Part shown: positions 25,148 through 33,071 of the stretch, piece by piece
How the letters are laid out: every line of letters begins with the position of its first letter
Numbering within the stretch: position 1 is the first letter of the stretch
Assembly (NCBI GenBank): GCA_021848025.1
Contig: JAJZND010000013.1
Coordinates: 22,174 to 56,810 of the forward strand
DNA length: 34,637 bases
Source: Microcaldota archaeon
GTDB lineage: Archaea; Micrarchaeota; Micrarchaeia; Micrarchaeales; CABMGC01
Direction: 5' to 3'
Translations under genes and position numbers: made by a program
Notes under the pieces: model-generated
Database searches by the model: none
The model's input: the letters and a program-made list of their open reading frames with translations, nothing else
What the model was told of the DNA's origin: nothing

Positions 25148-25414
25148 TCAACTGAATGGCTGCCCTGACATGGCTTCGGACGGTGTTGTGCATATGCCGC
25201 TGACTATTTTTGTAATCTCACGCATAGATGCAGGTATTAGAAACCAAGGAACATTCCCTTTCCTAGCCCGCATGGACAGGAAATAGTGGCGTACTCTCTC
25301 CAGTAAACAGTTTGGACTTCCATGGTGACTATAATTAATTGTCATGACGCCACTAGTAAGTTTCTGTTTCTCCGGCAAGCTGCCACCGCAGACTATTCCA
25401 ATCCTGTTTTTCAT
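25148..25414 (-). CDS. Possible small protein upstream of purB
   Basis: 88 codons from an ATG at 25414, ending 4 bases before the purB start. The product begins MKNRIGIVCGGSLPEKQKL and has three cysteines, many basic residues and no membrane segment. No family recognised and no clear promoter. Its position in the gap between the beta-helix gene and purB, with no better reading frame, is the main support. It could instead be the purB leader. Confidence 0.3.
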   Translation of the reverse strand: MKNRIGIVCGGSLPEKQKLTSGVMTINYSHHGSPNCLLERVRHYFLSMRARKGNVPWFLIPASMREITKIVSGICTTPSEAMSGQPFS

Positions 25415-25446
25415 AAATATGAGAGCCCAGGCCGTTCATTATTAGC

Positions 25447-28400
25447 TTAACTTATATCGCCTGAAATGGTGCTTATAAGGCTTCCGAAATCTGGCTTTGA
25501 TACGCTTGGCTGGAAATTGTATGTGAGAACCACTACTGCTGTGCCTTTCCACCCTATTAATATATATAAATCCCCGGATATCGCCTCTGTGTAAGAGAAT
25601 CCGTTAGACGTTCCAGTAGAATAGGAATATCCTTTTTGTGATGGGTAGTATAGCTTTGAGCCGTTAACAAACAACGAATAGACGGCCAGAGGCTGGGCGG
25701 TATTTATTATACCCTCATTGCCTGATGCGCTTGCAGTTTGATTCCGGAATGTGACAGACCACCCTGAATTCAGAGTTGCGTTGATCTCCTGGTTAAATTC
25801 TTTTTCAGCTGCTTTGACTTCCGAAGTAATAGCTGTTGAATTTTCATATGATACGTTGTAATATGTCTGGGTTCCAAAAATGGCATTTATTTGGCTCTCG
25901 GAGAGATAGTTTAGTGGAGCATTCCCGCTTGAAGTGCTGCTGCTCGAAGTACTGACGCTTGATGTAGTGCTGGTAGAGGTACTTATCGCGCAAGAGCCTG
26001 AGCCCGTCATCCAGCTGCATTGGTAATTTGAGGAGCAGACGTTGTTGCCTGCATCCTTGTTCAGGTTTGAGTTAGAGCCCGATCCTTGCGCGCAGTATAT
26101 TCCATAAAGTGAGTTGTTGAGCAGCCGGTTGTTTCCTACTGTTGTTATTGAAGAATTGACAAGGTAAAGGCCGGTTACGCTTCCCTGTTCGGAATTGCCT
26201 TCTACTGTGAAGCCAGTATCTCCTGCAAGCTCCATGCTGACATTTGAATTGGCTATGAAGTTGTCTTTTATGGTTGCATAGTAGCCATTGCCATAGTATA
26301 TGCCATAAGATGAATTGCTTATCGAATCATTATATATCAGGGAGTGCTTCGACCCGCTTAGGAGTATTCCGTACTGTGCGCCTGCAATCGTATCGTTCAG
26401 CAGGGTAACCGAGCCTGTTGTAGTGCCTTTTACCGCATAATCGAAACCTATTATCTTGCAGTTTGCAACAGTCACATTAGTCACGTTGTTTATATCTACG
26501 AATGTTCCGCCGCTTGTTGAGAGCACAGTATGCCCCCCGCAGTTTATCTCTGAGCCTGAGCCCGAGGTAACGGCAGCATTTGTCACATCTATGCAGGTGG
26601 ACCCGTAAGTATAGATCACGTCTTCAGTATATCTCACGTAGCTTGGGCTTGAGAGGTCATAGCATGCCGTCTGTGCCTTCTCTATTGCATTTACTTCTAC
26701 AAGCCAGCTGCAGTTATGTTTTGTTGCCCCGCTATTTACCCCCAAGTCATCAGCATATATGCCGGAACTGGAAGGAGAGCAGAAATAATCAATATTGTTT
26801 GAGTAAGCAGTATTGTTTGATATCAGGTTTGAACGTGAATTTATTATATTGAAGCCATTTCCGCCATTCAGGCCAGAAGTATTGTTTACAATTATATTAT
26901 AGCTGGAGTTGGAGAGCACAAATCCGGGGGTTGTGCCCAGAAGCCCGTTATATGAGCCGTCCTGCGTTATTATAGAATCATTTACATTGTCTAGCACAAA
27001 ACCAGATGAGCTTGCAAGGTTGGATACTGTACCCACTACAACTACTCCAGTATCGTTCTGCAGATATATGGAATATTCGGATGAGGTTACCGTGTTGTTT
27101 CTCAGAATTAAGTATGGTGAATTGAGGGCTTTTATTCCGTATGACAGATCTAGCATATTGCATCCTGAAATTGCAACGCCTGGCATGTTATCTACGCTTA
27201 CGCCTGTGCCTGCTTCGTTTCCTTTTATTAGATGGCCATCACACGCAAGATTCACGTCCTTGGCCTTTATATCCAGGCATGAGCCTGAACCGCTATATAC
27301 CATATTGCTAGTAACTTCGTAATTTCCTGACAGGCTTATGACCCCGCATGAACTTATATGCTGCGTAGGCAGCGGAGGAAGCTGGTATGAGACGCACTCG
27401 CTGGCCCAGTTGCAGTCAGTAGACTGGCATGTGCTTGACTGCAGTATGTTTAGGCTTGAGTTGTACGAGTCTGCTGAGCAGTAGAAGTCGGTATTGGAAT
27501 TGCCTTTAAGCGTGGCATTGGAGAAGGTATCGCCTGTTCCGTTCTGGAAGTATATGCCGTAAGGATTTTCAGAGGAGGATAGCCTGTCAACCGAGATGCC
27601 CGAAACATTGCCCAGGTACAGGCCGGCCTCTCCGTCATTTGAAAAGGAAGTGTTTATAAGCAAACCTTTTAAGCTGTTCAGCATGTAAATGCCGAAGCCG
27701 CTTGAATATGCAGATGTGTTTCTTATGCTCGAGTTAAACACGCCATAGAGATATGCGCCATAGGTGTCGTTCGAAAGCCTGCAGTTGTCTACCTGCAGGT
27801 TATAAACGCCTGAAGCAGCAATGCCATAGTGTGCACCGCTTATTCCCCTGCCCATGCAGTTTAGATTCACATCAGATGCATTCACTTCTATGCATGCGGC
27901 ATTCGCATAAGCAGGTTCTGATGTGTTTACATAGTCTGGAAGGTAGAGGTTCGATGAGAGTGCGTAGTTTCCTGGAGCATCTATAATGCCGCAGCTGTTT
28001 ATTGTATTATGCAAGGTCAGGTTGGCCAGGTTTATAGGCACATTGCGTATTGAACAGAATGTAGACTGGCAGAACGCATTTGTTTCGCATGAAACCCCTG
28101 AGAATGTATTTTGCTTGCGGTATCCTGCATTTGCAACGCAGAGCAGATCCGAGATCGGGTTGCTCTTGTACGAACCGCCTACGAAGGTATTACCGGTTGA
28201 GTTTATTACCATTCCGTAGTAGGCGTTTCCGCTTGCTGTATTATTCTGAAGCCTGTTGCCAGTGCCGCCCACCAGTGTTATGCCTCCATTGTTGCTTGAG
28301 GTCCCAACTGCCGAGTCATTTAAGAAAAGTCCATTCAATGAATTGAGGATATAAAGGCCAGAGATTGTAGCATTGTAGAGTGATACGTTTGATACATGTG

Positions 28401-29049
28401 CATTTTTCACATTAGATAGGTATACATTATAAGAGAAGCGGTAGATGCCAAGGCCGTCTATGCTGACATTGCTCTGGTTTTTTACAGAGACGCCATATGA
28501 ATATGGCGCCTGAAGCTTGAATGGGCCGTTGCCATGTATCAGATGCCCCCTTCCTTCCAGTGCCACATTGCTGCTCTCTATGCTTATGCACGAACCGTCC
28601 TGTATGTTCGTGCTTATATCCTGGGTCAGATAATACGTGCCTGGCGAGTTTATTGCTTCGCATGAACTTATTGCATAGCTTTTCGCATTCGGAATCGTAG
28701 TAGTGTGTGGCTGGTTAATGTAGGGGTTGTTGATCCAGACATATGCGAAGATAGCAAGTATTATCGCTACGGCAGCAATAGCTATTAGAATCGTGGGCAC
28801 TTTGGCTTTATGAGGTGACGGCTGGGGCTTTTGAGGTTGCTCTGGCTGGGGAGATTCGGATGGGGGTTCCGGTGCCGGCTGCGTGTATGCTGTTTGCTGC
28901 GAACTTGCAGGTTGCCCTTCATTTTGATTTTCAGTAACCTCAACTACAGTATCTGAAGATTGCTGCGTCTGAAGAATCCAGTGCTTCCGATAAATATCTG
29001 CGTGCATTATATCAATTCTTGGTTCACTGGTTTTTATATCCTTTTCCAT
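25447..29049 (-). CDS. Giant membrane-anchored parallel-beta-helix surface protein
   Basis: Up to 1200 residues; a second ATG at 29007 is better placed for a TATA box (GATATAAAAACC near 29038 on the minus strand). Inside part of about 85 residues, rich in Pro, Gln and Ser, then one helix (VPTILIAIAAVAIILAIFAYVWI). Outside are four modules of about 215-230 residues beginning near residues 126, 351, 565 and 795, each opening with SCG.I..PG.Y-like text, continuing with NosD/PbH1 beta-helix coils rich in Asn, Ser, Gly and Tyr, and closing with paired cysteines and often a Trp. A Ser/Thr linker near 1040 precedes a separate C-terminal domain of about 150 residues (NYLSESQINAIFG...). Dozens of sequons. 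Likely glycan-binding or adhesive; enzymatic activity is not evident. Confidence 0.88.
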   Translation of the reverse strand: MEKDIKTSEPRIDIMHADIYRKHWILQTQQSSDTVVEVTENQNEGQPASSQQTAYTQPAPEPPSESPQPEQPQKPQPSPHKAKVPTILIAIAAVAIILAIFAYVWINNPYINQPHTTTIPNAKSYAISSCEAINSPGTYYLTQDISTNIQDGSCISIESSNVALEGRGHLIHGNGPFKLQAPYSYGVSVKNQSNVSIDGLGIYRFSYNVYLSNVKNAHVSNVSLYNATISGLYILNSLNGLFLNDSAVGTSSNNGGITLVGGTGNRLQNNTASGNAYYGMVINSTGNTFVGGSYKSNPISDLLCVANAGYRKQNTFSGVSCETNAFCQSTFCSIRNVPINLANLTLHNTINSCGIIDAPGNYALSSNLYLPDYVNTSEPAYANAACIEVNASDVNLNCMGRGISGAHYGIAASGVYNLQVDNCRLSNDTYGAYLYGVFNSSIRNTSAYSSGFGIYMLNSLKGLLINTSFSNDGEAGLYLGNVSGISVDRLSSSENPYGIYFQNGTGDTFSNATLKGNSNTDFYCSADSYNSSLNILQSSTCQSTDCNWASECVSYQLPPLPTQHISSCGVISLSGNYEVTSNMVYSGSGSCLDIKAKDVNLACDGHLIKGNEAGTGVSVDNMPGVAISGCNMLDLSYGIKALNSPYLILRNNTVTSSEYSIYLQNDTGVVVVGTVSNLASSSGFVLDNVNDSIITQDGSYNGLLGTTPGFVLSNSSYNIIVNNTSGLNGGNGFNIINSRSNLISNNTAYSNNIDYFCSPSSSGIYADDLGVNSGATKHNCSWLVEVNAIEKAQTACYDLSSPSYVRYTEDVIYTYGSTCIDVTNAAVTSGSGSEINCGGHTVLSTSGGTFVDINNVTNVTVANCKIIGFDYAVKGTTTGSVTLLNDTIAGAQYGILLSGSKHSLIYNDSISNSSYGIYYGNGYYATIKDNFIANSNVSMELAGDTGFTVEGNSEQGSVTGLYLVNSSITTVGNNRLLNNSLYGIYCAQGSGSNSNLNKDAGNNVCSSNYQCSWMTGSGSCAISTSTSTTSSVSTSSSSTSSGNAPLNYLSESQINAIFGTQTYYNVSYENSTAITSEVKAAEKEFNQEINATLNSGWSVTFRNQTASASGNEGIINTAQPLAVYSLFVNGSKLYYPSQKGYSYSTGTSNGFSYTEAISGDLYILIGWKGTAVVVLTYNFQPSVSKPDFGSLISTISGDIS

Positions 29050-29070
29050 AGAGATATTTATATAGCTTCC

Positions 29071-29115
29071 TTGGATGCCAAAATAAGTTAAGATAGCTCA
29101 GTTGGCATTTTGGAT
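29071..29115 (+). repeat. Duplicated TTGGATGCC flanking a tRNA-like D-arm fragment
   Basis: TTGGATGCC occurs at 29071-29079 and 29110-29118, the second copy running into the first bases of tRNA-Thr. Between them, CCAAAAT (29078-29084) and ATTTTGG (29107-29113) form an inverted repeat around AGATAGCTCAGTTGGCA (29091-29107), which reads as the 5' half of a tRNA D arm with no matching 3' strand. Confidence 0.6.
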
Positions 29116-29187
29116 GCCCCGGTAACTCAGTGGCAGAGTGCCAGTTTCGTAAACTGGAAGTCGAGGGTTCGACCCCCTCTCGGGGCT
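29116..29187 (+). tRNA. tRNA-Thr (anticodon CGT)
   Basis: Hand-folded cloverleaf of 72 bases. Acceptor GCCCCGG/TCGGGGC (one G-T pair), D stem ACTC/GAGT with loop AGTGGCA, anticodon stem CCAGT/ACTGG with loop TTCGTAA, variable loop AAGTC, T stem GAGGG/CCCTC with loop TTCGACC, discriminator T as usual for archaeal tRNA-Thr. No CCA encoded, no intron. A TATA-like TTTATATA near 29057-29064 would start transcription near 29088, inside the fragment upstream. Confidence 0.96.
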
Positions 29188-29214
29188 TGAAGTCAATAGG
29201 CGTGGTTATACGCC

Positions 29215-29628
29215 TTAAACATCTTTTATCAGCTTAGAAAGCTTTCTTTTAGCTTCTGATCTTATTTCAGCACTAACTTCATCATCTTCTGCAGTTTCAA
29301 CAAGATCGCTGATCTTAAAAAGCCTATTCAAAATGCCTAGCGTTATTGCTTCTTCCTTGAACTTAGAATATATGACTACTCCGGAAAGTAGAAACTTGCC
29401 AGCCTCGAATACCTTTTCATTATTTATAAGCAATTCTACGCTCTGCCCGGGAAATCTGACTACAAGGCGCATTGTCATGTTTTTGCATTCTACTGATCTC
29501 CAATTACTAGGCAGTATACCGTGCCCATACATAACAGCATCATGTATTATGTCAATTAGCTGATAGCTAAGGGTATAGTATTTCCTTTCCTTTGGAAACT
29601 TTATAGTTGGTGTTTTTTGTTTGTCCAT
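29215..29628 (-). CDS. Uncharacterised cytoplasmic protein
   Basis: 137 residues from the ATG at 29628 (an ATG at 29679 lies upstream in frame, but a TATA box AATATATAAG about 24 bases before 29628 supports the shorter form). Begins MDKQKTPTIKFPKERKYYTL. A mixed alpha/beta middle (MRLVVRFPGQSVELLINNEKVFEAGKFLLSGVVIYSK) precedes an acidic, then basic helical tail (ETAEDDEVSAEIRSEAKRKLSKLIKDV). No membrane segment, no family recognised. Divergent from the HTH-CBS gene across 83 bases. Confidence 0.72.
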   Translation of the reverse strand: MDKQKTPTIKFPKERKYYTLSYQLIDIIHDAVMYGHGILPSNWRSVECKNMTMRLVVRFPGQSVELLINNEKVFEAGKFLLSGVVIYSKFKEEAITLGILNRLFKISDLVETAEDDEVSAEIRSEAKRKLSKLIKDV

Positions 29629-29711
29629 TTGAACCACAATAGGCTTATATATTTTACTGAATATAAATATTTTTGACAAATATTTCTTTTTAGGAAATAT
29701 ATTAGGATATT

Positions 29712-30257
29712 ATGGCAGCAATACCAGAATTGAAGAGTATCATAGCGGAGATACGCATCTCAAGGCAGAGGCACGGCATAAAGTCTTCTGCTCTCGCTAG
29801 AGCAAGCGGGATAAGCCCTTCTGCGATGTCTAAGCTTGAAAAAGGCGCTCTGAAGCCCAGCTACGAGCTTGTTTACAAGGTGTTGGATGCTCTCGACGAT
29901 CTTATAGCAGAGCAGGGTGCTTCTGCTACAATAAGTGCAAAGATGACCAGAAGCGTGATAAGCGTATCCATAATTGATACAATATCAAGGGCGCAGGAGA
30001 TAATGAAGAAGAATGATATATCCCAGCTTCCAGTAGTAGACAATGATGGAAGGATATTCGGACTTGTCACAGAAAAGAGCATCTTAGACAATCCAGAAGA
30101 GGTAACTTGCGGCAAAGCTTTGGATTTTTCTTATGCTGTTCTAGGGTCAGACGCAAACCTTGAAAAGGCGCGCCAGATTATCAGGAACACGCAGGCAATA
30201 TTGGTTGTAAAAGAAGGCAAGCTCATTGGCATTCTCACCAAGGCCGATTTTCTCTAG
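29712..30257 (+). CDS. HTH-CBS transcriptional regulator
   Basis: 181 residues. An XRE-type helix-turn-helix at about 8-62 (SRQRHGIKSSALARASGISPSAMSKLEKGALKPSYELVYKVLDAL) is followed by two CBS motifs (about 78-130 and 132-181; DTISRAQEIMKKNDISQLPVVDNDGRIFGLVTEKSI and NTQAILVVKEGKLIGILTKADF). CBS pairs usually sense adenine nucleotides or SAM. This architecture is common in archaea and mostly uncharacterised. A/T-rich promoter, short leader. Targets unknown; the divergent neighbour is a candidate. Confidence 0.92.
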   Translation: MAAIPELKSIIAEIRISRQRHGIKSSALARASGISPSAMSKLEKGALKPSYELVYKVLDALDDLIAEQGASATISAKMTRSVISVSIIDTISRAQEIMKKNDISQLPVVDNDGRIFGLVTEKSILDNPEEVTCGKALDFSYAVLGSDANLEKARQIIRNTQAILVVKEGKLIGILTKADFL

Positions 30258-30429
30258 AAGCGAAAGCAGGCACGCTTATCCTAGGCCAGAAATGAATGAG
30301 ACCTGCACCACAGCAAAGTTTATTACTTAATGTTTAAGGCCTTTTATTGCAGCAGAAGCGCTATTTTCGAACCCGTAGGAAGAACAGCAGGGGAGAAGAT
30401 TTTTTAAGATTTAACTATGATACTAAACT

Positions 30430-30999
30430 GTGGCTTTTATACGCAAAAGAGCAAAGAGAGCAGAGCAAAGCATAACCGGGGAAGGATCTTATATTAGATT
30501 AAAAAAACGCATAGTACCCGCGGCGCTTGGAGGCATAACGCTTTCTATGCTGGTCCTGCTTCTTGAATACTTTAAGACTGACGTGATTTACGGCTATGGA
30601 ATTTCCCTAGTAATATTCGCTTCCTTTGCAGGCAGCATATTTATCATGTTTATAATGCCGAATTCACGGGCTGCGAAGGTTGGCAAATTTGTAAAAAGTT
30701 ATATATTGGCCGGGATTGTGGGGTATTTTGGTAGCCTGGCGGTAGGCATATTGCCGTTGTTTTTGATATCAGGAATAGTTCTCTTTGCTCTTACTGTGCT
30801 CCTGATACTTACAGATAGTGAACATCCTCCAGCAGCCGCAATCGCCTTCGCCTTTGTCCTGTTTCACGTCGGCATATTAGGCATCCTGATAATATTCTTA
30901 TGCATAGCGATAATCCTGCTATTCAGGTACATACTTGAAAAGAGCATCTTTGATCTGGAGCGCAAGGTGAAGAAGATAGAAAAAGCAAGGCTTAAGTAG
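30430..30999 (+). CDS. HPP-family membrane protein
   Basis: 189 residues from a GTG at 30430. Basic N-terminus (MAFIRKRAKRAEQ), then about five to six hydrophobic helices and a charged, coiled C-terminal tail (EKSIFDLERKVKKIEKARLK). The SEHPPAAAIAFAF stretch carries the HPP motif that names the family. Some HPP proteins carry nitrite in chloroplasts; the substrate here is unknown. The 170 bases before it show no gene. Confidence 0.8.
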   Translation: MAFIRKRAKRAEQSITGEGSYIRLKKRIVPAALGGITLSMLVLLLEYFKTDVIYGYGISLVIFASFAGSIFIMFIMPNSRAAKVGKFVKSYILAGIVGYFGSLAVGILPLFLISGIVLFALTVLLILTDSEHPPAAAIAFAFVLFHVGILGILIIFLCIAIILLFRYILEKSIFDLERKVKKIEKARLK

Positions 31000-31099
31000 C
31001 AAACAGGATCTTGGCATTATTGAGCCTCTCGTACTGCCTTGATAGCTGGCCTAATTCAAAATACAACGCTTATTAAACGCTTAACTTCTTAATGGATTT

Positions 31100-32317
31100 A
31101 TGCTCAATGCAAGGTCAATGCGGCTTAGGGCACTGGCGTTTACCTCTTTAGGACACTTCAGCAATGACTTCACGACATTGCTTTTCTCTGTGCTTATAAT
31201 ATATTACAATAAGGATTTCGGCCTGAGCCTCGCGCTGCTGGGCGTGGTCGCAATAGCATACAACACTATAAGCGGATTCCTTAGCACTCCGGTAGGCAGG
31301 TTTGCAGACAGGACAAGGATGTATCGCGGCCTGATGGCAGTTGGCATAGCAGTACTTGGAGTATCAATGATACTTTTTGCAATATCATTCGTCTCAGGCA
31401 CATTCATCATACCTGCGATGCTTACTGCAGCAATACTGCTAGGAATTGGTGAAGCTTTCTACCATCCGCTCGGAGCATCTGTTATTAATATAGTATACTC
31501 AGATAACTCTGCTTCTGCTCTAGGCGTAAACGGCTCGTTCGGCAGCATTGGAAGGGCACTGCTGCCCATAGTGCTCATACCCCTTATACTTAAGATAGGT
31601 GAATTTTACGCACTGCTGATACTTGGGGCATATGCGATACTTGCAGGCATGGTAATATTTCTGGGCCTAGGATTTCTGAAGGCTGGAGAAACGCGCAGAA
31701 AAGATACAGCGATAAAGGCCGTTAGCAACAGGAAGGCGTTCAGGCGTTACAGGCCAATGCTTGTTATCCTTGTTGCAATGGTATTTGTAAAAGCAATGTT
31801 CCTTGTCGGCACAACCACATACATATCAGAATACCTGCTGACTCAGACTCACTCAGAAATAATGGTCAGCTACGTTCTCACGTTAAGTTTTGTCGCTGCC
31901 ATAGTAGGGCAGCCTATCTTCGGAAAGCTTACTGACATGTACGGCGGCAAGGCAACTATAAGCATAACAACCGCTTTCTCCGCACTTCTCTTCTTACTCT
32001 TCATGCTCTCCGGTTCAGACCTGGTGCTGATTGTTGTCTTCTATGCCATTTTCATATTTCTCTCATTCACAGGATTCCCCGTACTGCTCGGCTATGTGAA
32101 TCAGGTAGTACCGAAGGACATCACAACAACAGCCCACGGGATGGTATGGGGGATAGGAAACACGGTAGGGGGAGCGGCGGGGATAGCGGTGATGTCCCTT
32201 CTTCTGTACCTTGGAGTAAGCCTTACACATACGATGTGGGTCATGCTTGCATTCGGAATCGCGTCGATCTGCTTCATACCATTTATACCCGGGGAGGGCA
32301 AGAAACACATAAAATAG
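31100..32317 (+). CDS. MFS transporter
   Basis: 405 residues with about twelve hydrophobic helices in two halves and a charged loop in the middle (GETRRKDTAIKAVSNRKAFRRYRPM). The loop between helices 2 and 3 carries the MFS motif as GRFADRTRMYRG; the matching loop in the second half is GKLTDMYGGKA. LGHFSNDFTTLLFSVLIIYY resembles the fosmidomycin-resistance (Fsr)-like group. Substrate not predictable. Confidence 0.9.
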   Translation: MLNARSMRLRALAFTSLGHFSNDFTTLLFSVLIIYYNKDFGLSLALLGVVAIAYNTISGFLSTPVGRFADRTRMYRGLMAVGIAVLGVSMILFAISFVSGTFIIPAMLTAAILLGIGEAFYHPLGASVINIVYSDNSASALGVNGSFGSIGRALLPIVLIPLILKIGEFYALLILGAYAILAGMVIFLGLGFLKAGETRRKDTAIKAVSNRKAFRRYRPMLVILVAMVFVKAMFLVGTTTYISEYLLTQTHSEIMVSYVLTLSFVAAIVGQPIFGKLTDMYGGKATISITTAFSALLFLLFMLSGSDLVLIVVFYAIFIFLSFTGFPVLLGYVNQVVPKDITTTAHGMVWGIGNTVGGAAGIAVMSLLLYLGVSLTHTMWVMLAFGIASICFIPFIPGEGKKHIK

Positions 32318-32632
32318 CCGTATAGCTTAAGCAAGGGCATTCTTATATTCAAGAAGATTAACTCCAGAGCATGTCTACTGTAGAGGTTGCCCAGAATATG
32401 ATGCAAACGATGTTTAATGTGGCCTGGGAAGGAAGGCATGATTCATAGGCATGCACTGAAGGCGTACCCACCTCTTACTTGGCCACATACGTTGCCTTCA
32501 TCTATCTATTGTAAAATACAGTATATATTGCAGCGTACCTGGAAGTATATACTGGAATAAAAATATAGGATTTAGGCTTTAGCTATCCCTATTTTCGTAT
32601 AATCCTTATGCCTATGTCAACTTATGCTGCAT
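32318..32632. other. Gap between converging genes with an inverted repeat
   Basis: 315 bases without a supported gene. Near 32394-32460 lie weak C/D-box-like sequences (ATGATGC, ATGATTC, CTGA). At 32519-32527 and 32546-32554, CAGTATATA and TATATACTG form a perfect nine-base inverted repeat with an 18-base spacer; it could be a weak bidirectional terminator or a protein-binding site. Confidence 0.45.
32519..32554. repeat. Inverted repeat CAGTATATA / TATATACTG
   Basis: Nine perfectly complementary bases per arm, spacer of 18. No T run follows on the plus strand. It sits between the ends of the MFS gene and a minus-strand membrane protein gene. Confidence 0.6.
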
Positions 32633-32983
32633 TTATCTTGACTTTCCTCTGCCTGAAGCCTGCGCAGACTGAGACTCCTCATCTGAGAGATGCACCATCT
32701 TTATCCCCAAATCAACTATCTTGTATCCTATGCTTGCGAAGAGGAAGAGAAGGAGCACTGCCACTCCGAAATAAATGAAAGTGGAGACGTTTAGCGTTAG
32801 TGTGCCCAGGCTGCTGTTTATGTTGCTCAGTGTTGCATTGATTCCGCTTCCCTGGCCCTGCTGCTGCACAGGAGAATATGCCTTCGAGATAACGCTCTCG
32901 TAAAGGCCGTAGCCGAGATAGAGAGAAAAGAGAATGATGAGTATTCCAACCACCATGAGAATATTGCCTGCCATTGCACTCAT
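32633..32983 (-). CDS. Two-helix membrane protein, unknown function
   Basis: 116 residues from the ATG at 32983 (the frame extends upstream to 33109 but overlaps glyS and reads poorly). Helix 1 NILMVVGILIILFSLYLGYGLY, an outside loop of about 45 residues rich in Gln, Ser and Asn with several sequons (NAT, NSS, NVS), helix 2 FIYFGVAVLLLFLFASIGYKIVDLG, then a polar tail ending in GRGKSR. No family recognised. Divergent from glyS with an A/T-rich promoter zone near 33020-33032. Confidence 0.75.
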   Translation of the reverse strand: MSAMAGNILMVVGILIILFSLYLGYGLYESVISKAYSPVQQQGQGSGINATLSNINSSLGTLTLNVSTFIYFGVAVLLLFLFASIGYKIVDLGIKMVHLSDEESQSAQASGRGKSR

Positions 32984-33071
32984 TTTACCACTATTACAGA
33001 CACAATAGATTTTCCAGGCATAACTATAAATATGCGATACGGGAAGTATTCCTGCTAATGCTGGTGTTACA

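Noticed and set aside
25900-26040. Simple Ser/Thr repeat in the beta-helix gene, considered as a recombination or phase-variation tract
   Set aside because: The codons are mixed (AGT, AGC, ACT, TCA and others) and no uniform short DNA repeat is present, so it is a normal linker.
29091-29187. Split or permuted tRNA gene
   Set aside because: The downstream tRNA-Thr is complete by itself, and the upstream fragment lacks an anticodon stem and any partner strand.
32394-32460. Possible C/D-box guide RNA (ATGATGC ... CTGA)
   Set aside because: The C and C' boxes deviate from consensus and the guide spacings are not the usual 10-12 bases.
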